Part shown: positions 42,534-49,837 of the stretch, one piece after another
Position numbering within the stretch: the first letter of the stretch is position 1
Layout: every line of letters begins with the position of its first letter
Assembly (NCBI RefSeq): GCF_000759445.1
Contig: NZ_JRMB01000001.1
Location: 558,001-622,000, forward strand
Direction of reading: 5' to 3'
Origin: Pseudomonas lutea
GTDB taxonomy: Bacteria; Pseudomonadota; Gammaproteobacteria; Pseudomonadales; Pseudomonadaceae
Length of the DNA stretch: 64,000 bases
Position numbers and translations under genes: made by a program
The notes under the pieces: generated by a model
The model's database searches: none
What the model was told of the DNA's origin: nothing
Seen by the model: the letters and a program-made list of their open reading frames with translations, nothing else

Positions 42534-43554
42534 TGGCGGTCTCCTTGCGCAACTGGGCGCGCAGCGAGAAACGCTCTTTGCCGGTCTGTGCATCGGGCTG
42601 AATGATCCCCTGGAACTGCGCATCGCTGAGGGTGCGGCAGTCTTTCATGCGGCCGATAAGGGCACTCGCCTTGGCGCTCTGACCGGTGATCGACACGCTG
42701 CCGCCGTCGGCGATCTCCAGCTGCTCGACCCAGGTGTCGGCGCCCAGGCAACCGGTGAGGTCGGCGAGGACGCTGGAGGTGGTCGGTTGCGCAGCCTTTT
42801 GCTGGGCCAGATAGCGCGCGGCGCCCTGGGTGTTGTTGAGCTCGCGACGCAGGTTCTGTACCGCCTGCACCTGGGAACGTTGTTCGTCGACGTGCGCTTG
42901 CATCGCCTCGACCCTGGCCGTGCGCGCATCCAGCCACAGCACCATGCACGTCAGCAGCAAGACGCCACACGCCACTGCGAGAAAACGCGGCAGGCGTGCC
43001 GAGCCCGCAGCGGCCGGCTTCATGTCGGCGGGCAGCAGATCAACGTTCAGCCGTTCGCCGTTGGCGTGGCGTGCATCCACCGCATACAGCGACAGGCCTT
43101 GCTCGCGGCAGCTGTTGATGATCGGCTGCAGACGCTCACGCAGTATCGCCACCAGCAGCACCTGCGCCAGGGTCTTGCCCTTACCGGTCACCCGGGCCAC
43201 GTACTGCATCTGCTCGCGCGGGTAGGGCGTGTACTTGTCCAGTTCAAAGCCCACCACGCTGTGCAGATCGCGCAGCGCGGCCAGCGGCAATTGCAGCGGC
43301 TGCGCCAGCACCATGCTCGCCGGCAGCATGAGGATCAGACGCTCGCCGGTCATCGGTGGCAGCGCTTCCGGCAAGGGCCAATCGAGCAGCCGTACCCGCA
43401 CCTTGGGCATCAACCGTGCGCGCACATTGGCCGGCAGCATCGCCTGCAACTCCTGCAGCCAGGCCTGCCACAACTGTTGCGCCGGGCTGTCGCGCCACTG
43501 ATTGCGCACGCGGGCCTGCAAGGGCGCGAGTTGCTGTAAAAATGATTGCTTCAT
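42523..43554 (-). CDS. gspL: Type II secretion protein GspL (PilN-type periplasmic domain)
   Basis: A 343-residue bitopic protein. The cytoplasmic part (about 1-165) has an actin-like fold (LDKYTPYPREQMQYVARV), one transmembrane helix lies near residue 185 (FLAVACGVLLLTCMVLWLD), and the periplasmic part has a coiled coil and a PilN-like domain. The ATG at 43554 overlaps the gspK stop by 4 bp. GspL recruits the GspE ATPase to the inner membrane. Confidence 0.85.
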   Translation of the reverse strand: MKQSFLQQLAPLQARVRNQWRDSPAQQLWQAWLQELQAMLPANVRARLMPKVRVRLLDWPLPEALPPMTGERLILMLPASMVLAQPLQLPLAALRDLHSVVGFELDKYTPYPREQMQYVARVTGKGKTLAQVLLVAILRERLQPIINSCREQGLSLYAVDARHANGERLNVDLLPADMKPAAAGSARLPRFLAVACGVLLLTCMVLWLDARTARVEAMQAHVDEQRSQVQAVQNLRRELNNTQGAARYLAQQKAAQPTTSSVLADLTGCLGADTWVEQLEIADGGSVSITGQSAKASALIGRMKDCRTLSDAQFQGIIQPDAQTGKERFSLRAQLRKETANAP

Positions 43555-44279
43555 TCTTGCCAACGCAGAACGCGATACGGTCGCGCTCCCTCCTTCGATG
43601 GGTTCAATAACAACGTGACGTTGAGCGTCGTGGTGTAACCGCCGGGCAATGTCGCCTGGCTTTGAATGCTGATGACCGGGCCTGCGTCTTCTGTGGCCGG
43701 GCCCGCTTGCGGCAGGCCCAGCGCGCGCCGCAGCCAGGGCGACGCCATGCGCGCGTCGGGTGCGGTCTGCCCGCTCCACAAGGTCACGTGCGGGCTGGCG
43801 CACTGATACAACGGCTGGCCGATGCCTGGCAGTTCGCGCACCTCCTCGACCATGCGCAGCGGCGCCCGACCACCGCCGCGGCGCTGCTCCAGGCCCTGGG
43901 CAACCTCTGCCGCCAGCCCCGGAGCCGCGCCGCACGCCACCAGCAGACGGGCGAACGACTCGGCCGGGGCGGCGTTGAGGTCGAGCTTGCCGGTCTCGCT
44001 GCCCAGGCTCACCGCCAGCGCGGCGTCGTCGAAGCGCAAACCGTGGGGCTGACCGTCAGCCTTCCAGTGACGCGCCGGGTCGCGGTCCAGTTGCGCCAGG
44101 ACCGCCATGCCGATGCCAGCTTCAGCCGCCAGCACGGCTTGCGTGTGCTGGCGCTGCCAGAGCGCCTGGCGATTCTGCAAATGCACCCAGCCGAGCAGAC
44201 CGGCGAGCAGGGTGCTGAGCAGTGCCAGCACCCACAACACCAACAGCAGCGCCACGCCTTTTTGCCGAGGCTCATTCAT
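43551..44279 (-). CDS. gspK: Type II secretion minor pseudopilin GspK
   Basis: A 242-residue minor pseudopilin. The prepilin site is KGVALLLVLWVLALL, with the glutamate at +5 missing as is usual in GspK, followed by helix LQNRQALWQRQHTQAVLAAEAG. The alpha domain has KLDLNAAPAESFARLL and REL-PGI segments. It should cap the pseudopilus tip with GspI and GspJ. It overlaps gspJ and gspL by 4 bp each. Confidence 0.9.
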   Translation of the reverse strand: MNEPRQKGVALLLVLWVLALLSTLLAGLLGWVHLQNRQALWQRQHTQAVLAAEAGIGMAVLAQLDRDPARHWKADGQPHGLRFDDAALAVSLGSETGKLDLNAAPAESFARLLVACGAAPGLAAEVAQGLEQRRGGGRAPLRMVEEVRELPGIGQPLYQCASPHVTLWSGQTAPDARMASPWLRRALGLPQAGPATEDAGPVISIQSQATLPGGYTTTLNVTLLLNPSKEGARPYRVLRWQE

Positions 44280-44887
44280 AACGTGTGCGCCTCCCCAGAC
44301 AGGTCCAGGCGCAGGTTGACGCTTTGTAACGGCCACGGCACCGGCCCTGCCAGCTGCGCGTCGATGCGCACGCTGACCGGCAGGCGCCCCGGCCATGGCC
44401 AGCGGTCCAGCCACGCCGTTGATTCGCCGGTGGGCGACACGCCGCGATAACTCAATTGCAGCGACCGCACGTTATGCAACAGCACTTGAGGCTCTTCGGC
44501 GGGCAACAGGCCCTGACCGCGCAAGCGCTCCAGGCTGATCTGCAACCGCTGACCGGGTGCCAGCGTCACACTGTGCCGGTACAAACCACCGCCCAATGTC
44601 GCGGGCAGCGGCGCATAAAAACGCATGGCCTGGGCGTCGCCCTCGAACACCGGCGCCTGGCCGGGCTCAGATCCGCCGGCCGCCAGTGGTAGCGCTTGAC
44701 CGATCGCGCTGCGCAAAAAGTTCTGCGTCGAACGTATCTCATCGAGCCGCGTGCTGTAGCGCTCGGCCTTGGCCATGGCCCGATTGGCCCCGGTGATCGC
44801 GGCGCCGACCATGGTCAGCAGCACGCCGAGCAGGCTCAGCACCACCAGCACTTCGAGCAAGGTGAAACCCTGGCTTCGGCGCGTCAT
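44276..44887 (-). CDS. gspJ: Type II secretion minor pseudopilin GspJ
   Basis: A 203-residue minor pseudopilin. The prepilin peptidase site and helix read QGFTLLEVLVVLSLLGVLL, with cleavage between G and F and E at +5. The start at 44887 overlaps the gspI stop by 4 bp; an upstream extension lies inside gspI and is not used. It binds GspI and GspK at the pseudopilus tip. Confidence 0.9.
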   Translation of the reverse strand: MTRRSQGFTLLEVLVVLSLLGVLLTMVGAAITGANRAMAKAERYSTRLDEIRSTQNFLRSAIGQALPLAAGGSEPGQAPVFEGDAQAMRFYAPLPATLGGGLYRHSVTLAPGQRLQISLERLRGQGLLPAEEPQVLLHNVRSLQLSYRGVSPTGESTAWLDRWPWPGRLPVSVRIDAQLAGPVPWPLQSVNLRLDLSGEAHTL

Positions 44888-45252
44888 TGACCGGCACCCG
44901 AACCGGCACTGCGCACTTGCAGGCTGCTGTAGTGGGCGCGGCGCGCACCGTCGCTCACTTCCAGATCCAGTCGCCATGCGCTCGCGGGCGCATTGCCACG
45001 GGGCAGGGAGCTGACGTCCATCTGCCAGTTCACGCCGCTCCACTTGCCCTCGGTGCGACCGGGCTGCAACCGACCAGCGCTGGCTTCATCCATCAGCGAG
45101 CGTGCCGCAAGACTCAAGCGATCGCTGCGCTGCGCCTGCTGTAACGCGCGCGCGCTCTGCCCGAAAGCCACCACCAGCACGCTGCTGCACACCGCCAGGA
45201 CGGCGAGGGCGGCGAGCATTTCCAGCAAAGTGAAACCGCGCTGACGACTCAA
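44884..45252 (-). CDS. gspI: Type II secretion minor pseudopilin GspI
   Basis: A 122-residue minor pseudopilin with the prepilin site RGFTLLEMLAALAVLAVCSS and a short globular domain ending HYSSLQVRSAGSG. Length is normal for the family. It overlaps gspH (4 bp) and gspJ (4 bp), consistent with translational coupling. Confidence 0.9.
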   Translation of the reverse strand: MSRQRGFTLLEMLAALAVLAVCSSVLVVAFGQSARALQQAQRSDRLSLAARSLMDEASAGRLQPGRTEGKWSGVNWQMDVSSLPRGNAPASAWRLDLEVSDGARRAHYSSLQVRSAGSGAGQ

Positions 45253-45686
45253 TTGAGGGTGCGCAACTGAACGTTGCCGGTCAGCCAGTTAACGTCGACC
45301 CGCCAGTGCTTATCGCCGCGTGCCAGCAGCAGGTGGCCGCCGCTGGAGCCGCCGTCGGGGTAGAACTCGAACGCCGAGCCCAGGCCGTCAGCGGTCTGTA
45401 ATTGCACGCGCATGTCGGCAGGCAGTTGCACGGCTTTCAGGTGCGGGCCCTGCAAACGACCGTTGCGCAGATCAAAGCGGGTCTGCGCCGGCTGACCGCT
45501 GACGATTGCCTGCACTCGCGCGGCGCGCAGTGACTGCACCACTTCGCTCAAGGCGCGACGCTCGCCTGCCGACTGCAAACCGCGACCCACGCCAAAGCTC
45601 ACCAGGCCGACGCTGATGCCGATCAAGACGATCACCACCAGCAATTCGAACAGGGTGAAACCGCGGGCGCGGGGCAGGGCGTGCAT
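45249..45686 (-). CDS. gspH: Type II secretion pseudopilin GspH
   Basis: A 145-residue minor pseudopilin with the prepilin site RGFTLFELLVVIVLIGISVG and FEFYPDGGSSGGHLLL, the GspH-typical strand turn. The ATG at 45686 starts one base after the gspG stop codon region. The longer open frame continues into gspG and is not used. Confidence 0.9.
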   Translation of the reverse strand: MHALPRARGFTLFELLVVIVLIGISVGLVSFGVGRGLQSAGERRALSEVVQSLRAARVQAIVSGQPAQTRFDLRNGRLQGPHLKAVQLPADMRVQLQTADGLGSAFEFYPDGGSSGGHLLLARGDKHWRVDVNWLTGNVQLRTLN

Positions 45687-45687
45687 G

Positions 45688-46113
45688 TTATTCCCAGTTG
45701 CCGATGTCGGCCTTGTAGCCGTCACCGCCAGGCTGCCCGTCCTGACCGAAAAAGATCAGGTCAAAGCTGCCGTGCTCACCCGGGTAGCGATAGCCGAATG
45801 CGTGACCGAACGGGTCTTTCAGGTCCGAAGGTTTGGCATACGGGCCGGCCCAGCCGCTGGCATTGGCCGGCTTGCTGACCAGTTGCTGCAGATTGGCCGG
45901 CGGCGTGCCGACGTCCAGGCCATAGCTTTCGATTTTCATGCCCAGGCTGGCGAGTTGTGCCTTGCCCGCGCCGTATTTGCCCTTGTCGACGTTGCCGCCG
46001 ACCTGACGCACGACGATGGTGGCGACAATGCCCAGCAGCACGATCACGGCGAGCATTTCCAGCAGGGTGAAACCGCCCTGGCGACGGCCTTGGGCAGCGT
46101 TGAATCGTGGCAT
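45688..46113 (-). CDS. gspG: Type II secretion major pseudopilin GspG
   Basis: A 141-residue major pseudopilin that polymerises into the pseudopilus. The prepilin site reads GGFTLLEMLAVIVLLGIVAT. The globular part shows KDPFGHAFGYRYPGEHG and the C-terminal GQDGQPGGDGYKADIGNW calcium-binding loop. It has the expected length for the family. Confidence 0.94.
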   Translation of the reverse strand: MPRFNAAQGRRQGGFTLLEMLAVIVLLGIVATIVVRQVGGNVDKGKYGAGKAQLASLGMKIESYGLDVGTPPANLQQLVSKPANASGWAGPYAKPSDLKDPFGHAFGYRYPGEHGSFDLIFFGQDGQPGGDGYKADIGNWE

Positions 46114-46123
46114 GTGTAGTTCC

Positions 46124-47326
46124 TCAAATGTTACTGGTAAGGCTCATCAGCGGCAGCATGATGGCGAGCATGATCACCGCCACCATCACGGCCATGACGA
46201 CGGTGAGGCTGGGCACCAGGGCGGCGAGCAGACGGTCGATGCCGCGCTTGGCCTCGACGTCGAACACGTCGGCGACTTTCAGCAGCATCCCGTCCAGATT
46301 GCCGGCCTGTTCGCCGACTTCGATCATCTGCAGGGCCAGCTCCGGCAGCAGCGGCTGTTCGCCGAACGCCTGCGCCAGCGTGGCGCCGCCCTTGACCCAC
46401 TCAGTGGCCTGCTCGACTTGAGCGCGCAGGGCGTAGTTGCCGCAGACCTGACGGACGATGGTCATCGCCTGCAACAAGGCGACGCCGTTGCTGAGCAAGG
46501 TGCCCAGGGTTCGCGCCAGACGCGCGGCTTCGATCCGCTGCAACAGCGGGCCGATAACTTTGATGAACAGCAGGCGCCGGTCGTGCCGTTGCCGGCGTTG
46601 CGGATCGCGGCGCAGCACCGCCACGCCCCAGATCAGCGCGACGATGGAGCCGAGCAACAGCAGGCCATAGGCGCTGAGAAATTCGCCCAGCCACAAAATG
46701 GCTTGGGTAATAAACGGGATCGGCACGCCCAGATCGCGGAAGATCGGCACGAACTGCGGCACCACGTAGGCCAGCAGCAAGGCCAGGGAACCGAGCACGC
46801 CGACCACCAGAAAGATCGGGTAGATCAGCGCGTTGATGACTTCGCCGCGCAGCATCTGGCTGCGCTCCAGGTAATCGCTGAGCTGGCGCAGGGTGTTTTC
46901 CAGCGAACCGCCGGCTTCACCCGCGCGCACCATGCTGATGTAGAGGCTGGAGAACTGGCCGTGCTCTTCTTCCAGCGCCTGGCTCAGCGGCTTGCCGGCT
47001 TTGACCTGTTCGCGAATCCGTTCCAGCAGCGCCTGACGCTTGGGTTCGTGGGTCTGCTTGAGCAGGATGGTCAGGGCGCGTTCCAGCGGCTGACCGGCAC
47101 CGAGCAGGGTCGCCAGTTGCTGGGTGAAGCTGACCAGCGCCGCGCCGTTCATGGCGCCCCGGCGCATGGCCGCGCGCAAGCCGCTGTTGGCACTGGCCTC
47201 AAGGCCCAACAGCAACAAGCCACGCTTCTGCAAGATGGCGGTCGCGGCGGTTTCATCGGCCGCTTCGAGGGTGCCGTGCTGCGCAACGCCGTCGGCGTCC
47301 AGGGCGCGGTATTTGAAATGAGCCAT
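46124..47326 (-). CDS. gspF: Type II secretion inner-membrane platform protein GspF
   Basis: A 400-residue polytopic protein with two T2SSF domains (about 70-195 and 275-395), each preceding or containing a membrane segment such as LIYPIFLVVGVLGSLALLL and VVMAVMVAVIMLAIMLPL. It begins with the short FKYRALDADG module typical of GspF. It lies 2 bp downstream of gspE and 10 bp upstream of gspG. Confidence 0.93.
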   Translation of the reverse strand: MAHFKYRALDADGVAQHGTLEAADETAATAILQKRGLLLLGLEASANSGLRAAMRRGAMNGAALVSFTQQLATLLGAGQPLERALTILLKQTHEPKRQALLERIREQVKAGKPLSQALEEEHGQFSSLYISMVRAGEAGGSLENTLRQLSDYLERSQMLRGEVINALIYPIFLVVGVLGSLALLLAYVVPQFVPIFRDLGVPIPFITQAILWLGEFLSAYGLLLLGSIVALIWGVAVLRRDPQRRQRHDRRLLFIKVIGPLLQRIEAARLARTLGTLLSNGVALLQAMTIVRQVCGNYALRAQVEQATEWVKGGATLAQAFGEQPLLPELALQMIEVGEQAGNLDGMLLKVADVFDVEAKRGIDRLLAALVPSLTVVMAVMVAVIMLAIMLPLMSLTSNI

Positions 47327-47328
47327 GG

Positions 47329-49053
47329 TCAGTCGCCACGCGTGACGCGCAGCACCTCCTCAAGTGAGGTAACACCGGCCACGGCCTGACGCAGGCCTTC
47401 TTCATAAAGTGTGCGCAGGCCGCCACGCCGGGCGGCCTGCTCCAGCGTTGCAGCATCGGCTTGACGCATCAGCAGCCCGCGCAGTTCTTCGTTCATCACC
47501 AGTAATTCGGTGATCGCGCTGCGGCCGTGATAGCCGCCGCCGGGCAATTCGCTGGCGGGGCGATAGAGGATGATCGGGCGCTGCTCGGTGAAACGGTCCA
47601 GGCCATGCTCGGCCACCAACTCGGGGGGTGCTTCGAAGGCGACGCGCGTCAGCGGATCAAGCCTTCGCACCAGCCGTTGGGCCAGGATGCCTTTAACGGT
47701 GGACGCGATCAGGTAGCTTTCCACACCCATGTCCAGCAACCGCGTGATACTCGCTGCCGCGCTGTTGGTGTGCAGCGTCGACAGCACGAGGTGACCGGTC
47801 AGCGACGATTGAATGGCAATGCGGCAGGTTTCCAGGTCGCGCATCTCACCGATCATGATCACGTCCGGGTCTTGCCGGACGATGGAGCGCAGGGCCCCGG
47901 CAAAATCGAGACCGATGGCCGGCTTGACCTGAATCTGGTTGATCCCTTCAAGCTGGTACTCGACCGGGTCTTCAACGGTAATGATCTTGCGCTCGGCGGT
48001 GTTGAGCCGCGACAGCGCGGTATACAGCGTCGTGGTCTTGCCGGAACCGGTAGGGCCGGTGACCAGCAGAATGCCGTGGGGATTTTCCAGCACGTCGAGG
48101 AAGTTCTGCAGCCGCTCGCCGTCCATGCCCAGGCTGGGGAAGTCGAAACTGACGGTCTGCCGGTCCAGCAGACGCATCACCACCGACTCGCCGAAACTGG
48201 TGGGCACCGTGCTCACCCGCAGGTCGAGTTCCTTGCCCTGGATGCGCAGCATGATGCGGCCATCCTGGGGCAGGCGACGCTCGGCGATGTCGAGCCGGGC
48301 CATGATCTTCAGTCGCGAAATGATTGCCGCCGACGAGCTGGACGGCGGCGCTTCGGCTTCGTGAAGCACGCCGTCGATGCGATAGCGCACCTTCAGCTGG
48401 CTTTCAAACGGCTCTATATGAATGTCGGAAGCGCGCTGCTCAACTGCACGTTGCAGGATCAGGTTGACCAGCCGGATCACCGGCGCCTCGGAGGCGAGGT
48501 CCTTGAGGTGCTCGATGTCTTCTTCGGTTCCGCCGTGCTCGTCGAGAGTCTCGATCAACGAGCCCATCGCCGAACGGCCCTGTCCATATAAACGCTCGAT
48601 CAGTGCGTCGACCTCACTGGCAGCGCCCACCGACACGTAGACCGGCGCCTGACAGGCATACGCCACGGCGTCCAGCCCATAGGCATTGCCCGGGTTGGCC
48701 GCCAGCACATGCACGCCGTCCGCATGGGTGCCGATGGGCAGCAAGCGGTAGTGCCGCAAAAAGCGCTCGCTGAGCTCCGGCAGGGCCTCGCCGGACAGCG
48801 AGAGATTTTCCGACAGCAGCAGCGGCGCTTGCAGGGCAGCGGCCCAGGCCCGGGCGAGATCGAGTTCGGACACCAGGCCCAGACGCGTCAGCAATTCGGT
48901 GAGCGAACTGCCTTCCGACTCGAGGGCCAGACGCTGTGCCCGCTCCAGATCACCTGCCTTGAGCCCGGCGTTTGCCAACAGCCACGCGCACAGCGCTTCA
49001 ACAGAATGCGCGCTGAGTTGTTGGCTATTGATAGGAGACAGGTTAATGGACAC
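47329..49053 (-). CDS. gspE: Type II secretion ATPase GspE
   Basis: A 574-residue cytoplasmic secretion ATPase. It has the N-terminal GspL-binding domain (about 20-140), the Asp box region RASDIHIEPFESQL, Walker A GPTGSGKTTTL (about 333-341), and the Walker B/His-box segment HLVLSTLHTNSAAASITRLL. The tetracysteine zinc-binding motif usual near residues 500-545 is missing; the stretch between RRLDPLTRVAF and GGYHGRSAITELL contains no cysteine. GTG is the likely start. It is the first gene of the gsp operon. Confidence 0.92.
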   Translation of the reverse strand: MSINLSPINSQQLSAHSVEALCAWLLANAGLKAGDLERAQRLALESEGSSLTELLTRLGLVSELDLARAWAAALQAPLLLSENLSLSGEALPELSERFLRHYRLLPIGTHADGVHVLAANPGNAYGLDAVAYACQAPVYVSVGAASEVDALIERLYGQGRSAMGSLIETLDEHGGTEEDIEHLKDLASEAPVIRLVNLILQRAVEQRASDIHIEPFESQLKVRYRIDGVLHEAEAPPSSSSAAIISRLKIMARLDIAERRLPQDGRIMLRIQGKELDLRVSTVPTSFGESVVMRLLDRQTVSFDFPSLGMDGERLQNFLDVLENPHGILLVTGPTGSGKTTTLYTALSRLNTAERKIITVEDPVEYQLEGINQIQVKPAIGLDFAGALRSIVRQDPDVIMIGEMRDLETCRIAIQSSLTGHLVLSTLHTNSAAASITRLLDMGVESYLIASTVKGILAQRLVRRLDPLTRVAFEAPPELVAEHGLDRFTEQRPIILYRPASELPGGGYHGRSAITELLVMNEELRGLLMRQADAATLEQAARRGGLRTLYEEGLRQAVAGVTSLEEVLRVTRGD

Positions 49054-49071
49054 AGCACCGGTTCAAATAAT

Positions 49072-49095
49072 AAGAGGCCTCTCACGAGACCTCTT
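49072..49095 (-). terminator. Hairpin between the small exported-protein gene and gspE
   Basis: AAGAGG and CCTCTT form the outer stem, with CTC and GAG extending it around a short loop. On the minus strand TATTATTT follows the stem. It lies after the stop of the small exported-protein gene and ends 19 bp before the gspE start, so it may attenuate transcription into the gsp operon or end the small gene's transcript. Confidence 0.5.
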
Positions 49096-49139
49096 GGGTT
49101 AATTAAAAACGTTGAATGCAATAACTAAGCGTTGCTGCG

Positions 49140-49367
49140 TTAGTTTGTCGCAGACGAACTATTGGCTGTCGGACGACCGCGCTTGTTTTCGTCAGCCTGG
49201 TTCTGCTTCGTGGACTTCTTCACCGCTTTGGCGTCTTGGGCCTGGGTCATGACGGTGGAGTCCGGTGCGCCGGAAATGGTTTCCTGAGTGTCGGAGTCTG
49301 CGGCCATGCTGGCGGTTGCAAACGACAGGGTCAGTGCGGCGATAGCGCCCAGTACTGGCAGTTTCAT
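49140..49367 (-). CDS. Small exported protein of unknown function upstream of gspE
   Basis: A 75-residue protein with a clear signal peptide (MKLPVLGAIAALTLSFATAS, cleavage near MA/AD). The mature part of about 53 residues is hydrophilic, rich in Gln, Lys, Asn and Ser, with no recognisable domain and probably disordered. GGAG lies nine bases before the ATG at 49367. It shares the strand of the gsp operon and ends 87 bp before gspE, with a hairpin in between. It could be a secreted substrate, an accessory factor or unrelated. No family was recognised. Confidence 0.7.
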   Translation of the reverse strand: MKLPVLGAIAALTLSFATASMAADSDTQETISGAPDSTVMTQAQDAKAVKKSTKQNQADENKRGRPTANSSSATN

Positions 49368-49496
49368 GTGATGTTTCTCCAATGTTCTTCAGGGGTAAGA
49401 AGTGATCGCCGCGCTGGCCTTCAGCGCGAAATCGCCACCCGGTCCGGGGTGAAATGCCCGGATCCACGGGGTCCGGGGCGACGATTCGTAAAAATT

Positions 49497-49524
49497 GCTA
49501 AACCTACAGACCTATAGGTTTAGC
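49497..49524. promoter_or_regulatory. Perfect inverted repeat, 10-bp arms
   Basis: GCTAAACCTA and TAGGTTTAGC are separated by 8 bp. The element lies 130 bp upstream of the small exported-protein gene. It could be an operator for a dimeric regulator or an RNA hairpin. Confidence 0.5.
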
Positions 49525-49581
49525 GAGAGTTCAGTGGGTGTATCAAAAAATGTCGAGTTTGTATTCGGATGATTTTTTTGT

Positions 49582-49604
49582 TTGACATCAATTGAAAACA
49601 ATTG
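49582..49604 (+). promoter_or_regulatory. Candidate sigma-70 promoter with CAATTG-N4-CAATTG operator
   Basis: TTGACA at 49582 is followed by two CAATTG palindromes separated by AAAA, ending at 49604. A CTTAAT that could serve as the -10 box follows at 18 bp spacing. A regulator bound to the CAATTG pair would sit in the promoter spacer and control the GH3 gene, whose start lies about 230 bp downstream. Confidence 0.45.
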
Positions 49605-49837
49605 CCTTAATTTAAACGTCTCGGGCATCGCTCGTGCAGTTCGGTGGCTCATTGCCATAAATGTAAGTTATAGAAGATCATATCGCCCACACTTATTATC
49701 CGGTTGTTACGTCACTTTTCGTTGGTCGATGTTTCCATTTGAAACTTCGGTATAGGCTGAGTATCGCCTGAAACAAAGGGCTGTGGCGTGTCAACTGCGA
49801 CAAATGAGCGCGGGCGGTATCTGGAGAGCGTCCCCCC

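Larger units (their letters stand above)
49383..49837. other. AT-rich divergent promoter region between small exported gene and GH3 gene
   Basis: About 455 bp, clearly more AT-rich than its surroundings, separating two divergent exported-protein genes. It holds a 10-bp perfect inverted repeat at 49497-49524 and a TTGACA box followed by a double CAATTG element at 49582-49604. No frame of interest was seen. Confidence 0.6.
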
